Origin: Alteromonas gilva
GTDB taxonomy: Bacteria; Pseudomonadota; Gammaproteobacteria; Enterobacterales; Alteromonadaceae
Direction: 5' to 3'
DNA length: 64,000 bases
NCBI RefSeq assembly: GCF_028595265.1
Contig: NZ_JAQQXP010000001.1
Span: 496,001 to 560,000 of the forward strand
Below are positions 61,434 to 64,000 of this stretch, piece after piece (within the stretch, counting starts at the first letter, position 1; each line of letters starts with the position of its first letter). A program made the position numbers and the translations under genes. Below the pieces are notes generated by a model. That model made no database searches. It saw only the letters and a list, made by a program, of their open reading frames with translations, and was not told where the DNA came from.

Positions 61434-62369
61434 TTACTCTTTGTTCATTTTATTGATGATTGCCATGGCTTGTGTCACCAGGCTGGCCGCGTCGGTGGCG
61501 TTATCGGGTAACAACACAATAGACGACTCTTTGGCAATGGCTTGCTTGGCTTCGATAGCTTTAGTAGCCAAATCCAGCTGAATGGCTTTTTGACCTTTTT
61601 CGGTATCGGCTGCTTCACCAATTTTGCGCAGCGCTTCAGCCTGCGCTTCGGCGACAGCCAGAATAGCCTTTGCCTCACCCTCGGCGCGCAGCACCTGCTC
61701 TTCTTTATCGGCCTGAGCAGCCAGTACCACTGACTGCTTGGCACCCTCGGCACGGTTAATAGCCGCCTGACGGTCGCCTTCGGATTCGAGGATTTGCGCC
61801 CGCTTAACCCGCTCCGCCTTCATCTGTGCTTCCATGGCCTCCATGACCGAGTTAGGCGGCACGATGTCTTTTATTTCGTAGCGCAATACCTGAATACCCC
61901 AGGGGCCACTGGCATCATTAATCGAAGTAACAATATTGGTATTTAACTGATCGCGTTCTTCAAAGGTTTTATCCAGCTCCATTTTACCCAGTTCTGAACG
62001 CATGGTCGTCTGGGCCAGCTGGGTGACAGCGAATACGTAGTTGTCTACACCGTATGTGGCCTTATAAGGATCAAGTACCCGAAAATACAAGACACCGTCG
62101 ACATGCAATGAAATATTATCTTTGGTAATCGCGCTTTGTTCAGGCACATCCACGGCTTGCTCTTTTAAGGAGCGATCGGCGGCAACCCGATCAATAAAGG
62201 GCACAATAAAATTTAGGCCGGCTTCTTTCGTTGACTGAAACTTTCCAAACCGCTCTATGAGGTAAGCGCGGTTCTGCGGTACAAATTTGATTGAAGATTT
62301 GATTATTATCACCACCAAAATCAGAATAAATAACTCTGGGGTGAGGATATAGTCGAACAGTATTTCCAT
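61434..62369 (-). CDS. qmcA: SPFH/Band 7 protein QmcA-like
   Basis: A stomatin-like protein of 311 residues. One N-terminal membrane anchor (residues 8-28) is followed by the SPFH domain (VPQNRAYLIERFGKFQSTKE, LDKTFEERDQLN, RYEIKDIVPPNSVMEAMEAQ) and a long Ala/Glu coiled coil (AEGEAKAILAVAEAQAEAL). It forms cage-like oligomers around membrane proteases in homologues. Operon with the NfeD gene. Confidence 0.93.
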   Translation of the reverse strand: MEILFDYILTPELFILILVVIIIKSSIKFVPQNRAYLIERFGKFQSTKEAGLNFIVPFIDRVAADRSLKEQAVDVPEQSAITKDNISLHVDGVLYFRVLDPYKATYGVDNYVFAVTQLAQTTMRSELGKMELDKTFEERDQLNTNIVTSINDASGPWGIQVLRYEIKDIVPPNSVMEAMEAQMKAERVKRAQILESEGDRQAAINRAEGAKQSVVLAAQADKEEQVLRAEGEAKAILAVAEAQAEALRKIGEAADTEKGQKAIQLDLATKAIEAKQAIAKESSIVLLPDNATDAASLVTQAMAIINKMNKE

Positions 62370-62589
62370 GGCTAAGGCCCTCTTATTGTTGTGGCGGCGT
62401 CACAACGAAATCAATCACCGCTTCAAAAGTATACCCCTGATTTTTAATAAAGGAACAGATTTCAGCATACTGGCAACCGCCGCGGTACATCGCGTTATTT
62501 AAAGTGTAAACAGGTGGGGGTAGCCACAGTGTCGCATGGCTCATTGCGAGTAGATTCGATATACTCAACGATAATCGATTGTGGATGCA

Positions 62590-62836
62590 GATATGCAGCA
62601 GCGTTATCAGCACATCACCGGCTTGTTTACCCAAGGCGATAACGTGTGATTTGCTGCCAGCCGGACCAGGCAATATACCGGTAACGGATGAGTCGCCGGG
62701 CACCTGAGTCCCGCCGGGGCTGGCCATTTTGTTGCACTTCATTTGCAATAAGGTCAAAATTTAACGGGTCAGTAAAAAAAGTAATTGCGTCGTCATATTC
62801 TTTAACGAATACTCCTTTAGCATTTAGACTTTGCAT
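62590..62836 (-). pseudogene. Frameshifted VOC-family gene remnant
   Basis: The minus-strand frame from 62836 reads MQSLNAKGVFVKEYDDAITF then FTDPLNFDLIANEVQQNG, the first half of a VOC domain (VKDYDEAI.FFT..L.F). The match then moves to another frame with SPGGT and later ALGKQAGDVLITLLHI, like the second half (ALGNQTGGRVFLFLHT). Stops and the frame change mean no full protein. It fills part of the 770-base gap before transketolase; the rest holds no gene I recognise. Confidence 0.5.
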
Positions 62837-63113
62837 TCGTGGTGTTACCGACAAGCGCTCCTGATGAGAATATGAAGCTTTTAAGTGGATGCATAGTGTC
62901 GCGTTTACCCCGGCAAAAAAGGGGAACATGTCCCAATGCATCACTGACGGTGACAGTTATCGACGGTTGTAACCAGTATTTATGACCCAATAACTCATAA
63001 AAGTGGCGGTTTATTGCCGCCAAATGAAAGGGTTGTTAAATATTGGTTTACAAAATTGGTTTTTTTTAACTTTCCGGTTGTGTTTCACTGCCGCTTCGCC
63101 GTATCATTTATAT

Positions 63114-63119
63114 TATAAT
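63114..63119 (+). promoter_or_regulatory. Probable -10 element of tkt
   Basis: A perfect TATAAT lies 24 bases before the tkt start codon in an AT-rich stretch. No convincing -35 hexamer at 16-18 bases was found. Confidence 0.4.
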
Positions 63120-63142
63120 AGTAACAAAGGGTCTTAACACTC

Positions 63143-64000
63143 ATGTCAGCAACAACAAAAGTCTCAGCCAACGCCATCCGCATGTTAGCGGTAGAAGCTG
63201 TACAAAAAGCCAAATCAGGCCACCCAGGTGCGCCAATGGGTATGGCTGATATTGCTACAGTACTGTGGCAACAATTCCTGCAACATAATCCGGCCAACCC
63301 TGACTGGGCAAACCGCGACCGCTTCGTGCTGTCTAACGGACACGGATCCATGCTGCAGTATGCACTCTTGCACCTAAGTGGTTACGACCTGCCAATTGAA
63401 GAACTAAAGCAGTTCCGTCAGTTGCACTCTAAAACTCCGGGTCACCCGGAATACGGTTATACACCGGGCGTTGAAACCACGACCGGCCCTCTGGGCGCTG
63501 GTATCGCGAATGCAGTGGGTATGGCAATTGCCGAGAAAACGCTGGCCGCCCAGTTTAACCGCGACAACTTTGATATTGTTGATCACTTTACTTACTGCTT
63601 CCTGGGTGATGGCTGTCTGATGGAAGGCATCTCGCATGAAGCCTGTTCATTAGCCGGTACACTGAAACTGGGCAAACTGATCGCGTTCTGGGATGACAAT
63701 GGCATTTCTATCGATGGCGAAGTAGAAGGCTGGTTTACCGATAACACGCCAGCGCGCTTTGAGGCGTATAACTGGCACGTGATCAAAGACGTTGACGGTC
63801 ACGACGAAGCCGCTCTGCAAGCCGCTATCAAAGAAGCGCAGTCAGTCACTGACAAGCCTACCCTGATTTGCTGTAAAACCATTATTGGGTTTGGTTCGCC
63901 AAATAAATCGGGCAGCCACGACTGCCACGGTGCGCCGCTTGGTGATGATGAAATCGCTGAAGTACGTAAAGAACTGGGTTGGTCTCATGCAGCCTTTGAA
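63143..64000 (+). CDS. tkt: Transketolase, N-terminal part (partial)
   Basis: The first 286 residues, open to the window end. It has the family start ANAIRMLAVEAVQKAKSGHP, GAPMGMADIATVLW, RFVLSNGHGSMLQYALLHL, TTTGPLGAGIANAVG and the thiamine diphosphate motif GDGCLMEGISHEA to DDNGISIDG, with KTIIGFGSPNKSGSHDCHG. It moves two-carbon units in the non-oxidative pentose phosphate pathway. AAAGGG precedes the ATG by 12 bases. The pyrimidine and C-terminal domains are beyond the window. Confidence 0.96.
   Translation, partial: MSATTKVSANAIRMLAVEAVQKAKSGHPGAPMGMADIATVLWQQFLQHNPANPDWANRDRFVLSNGHGSMLQYALLHLSGYDLPIEELKQFRQLHSKTPGHPEYGYTPGVETTTGPLGAGIANAVGMAIAEKTLAAQFNRDNFDIVDHFTYCFLGDGCLMEGISHEACSLAGTLKLGKLIAFWDDNGISIDGEVEGWFTDNTPARFEAYNWHVIKDVDGHDEAALQAAIKEAQSVTDKPTLICCKTIIGFGSPNKSGSHDCHGAPLGDDEIAEVRKELGWSHAAFE

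Noticed and set aside
62383..62757. A 124-codon minus-strand frame as an intact gene
   Set aside because: Only its first half resembles the second part of a VOC domain, in a different frame from the first part, so it was called a pseudogene fragment.

Overview
The window is a stretch of chromosome from a marine-type gammaproteobacterium, most likely in the Alteromonadaceae or a close relative. The reasons are the gene families present (DUF3300, DUF3718, DUF3299 and DUF1439 proteins, the MJ1255/VC2487-type glycosyltransferase, poly-glycine lipoproteins carrying PKD-like modules, and a cyanide-insensitive-type cytochrome bd) and a gene order that follows the E. coli uvrD and fbp-mpl neighbourhoods. 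The genus cannot be settled from the sequence alone. I saw no rRNA, tRNA, CRISPR array or prophage.

Layout. 0-12 kb: the end of a histone deacetylase-like gene, a chemotaxis receptor coupled to a thioredoxin-fold membrane protein, ZntB and MscS in one operon, a DUF1439/ATP-grasp pair, a DUF3300 protein with heptad repeats, RibA, SelO and an FtsX-type ABC exporter. 12-33 kb: GST, RecQ, MgtE, RarD, a two-receiver diguanylate cyclase and UvrD (with a good LexA box), then CysE and accessory genes, then YigB-XerC-DUF484-DapF-LysA-LptM. This is the E. coli lptM-dapF-yigA-xerC-yigB-uvrD-corA-rarD-recQ order with an accessory block between uvrD and yigB. The block holds cysE, a decayed GH10 xylanase, a YcbL-like hydrolase, a 2-oxoglutarate dioxygenase-like protein, an unknown membrane protein and an intact GH10 xylanase lipoprotein. 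33-41 kb: glycosyltransferase/PAP2 pair, RraA, a degenerate HD-GYP-like protein, and a GbsR-like regulator next to cydAB (cytochrome bd). cydA and cydB are separated by a 294-bp palindromic MITE-like element that supplies the cydA stop codon.

41-50 kb is rich in secreted and cell-envelope hydrolases: an S41 peptidase lipoprotein coupled to a small lipoprotein, a PL10 pectate lyase, an S1/P1 nuclease, and a tannase/feruloyl esterase. The last lies with a decayed IS3-type transposase fragment between mpl and fbp, which are neighbours in E. coli. Together with the xylanase these point to use of plant or algal polymers (xylan, pectin, feruloyl or galloyl esters). 50-64 kb: Fbp, Ppa, DUF3299, a PNPOx-like protein, a VOC protein, DUF3718, an FKBP isomerase and EfpL pair, a previously unlisted 56-residue membrane protein, a thioesterase, UvrA, a YajR-like transporter, NfeD/QmcA and the start of transketolase.

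Decayed genes are frequent in the gaps: GH10 xylanase, an outer-membrane receptor fragment, a VOC protein and an IS3 transposase. Most calls rest on motif recognition by eye. No alignment, HMM search or base-composition calculation was run.
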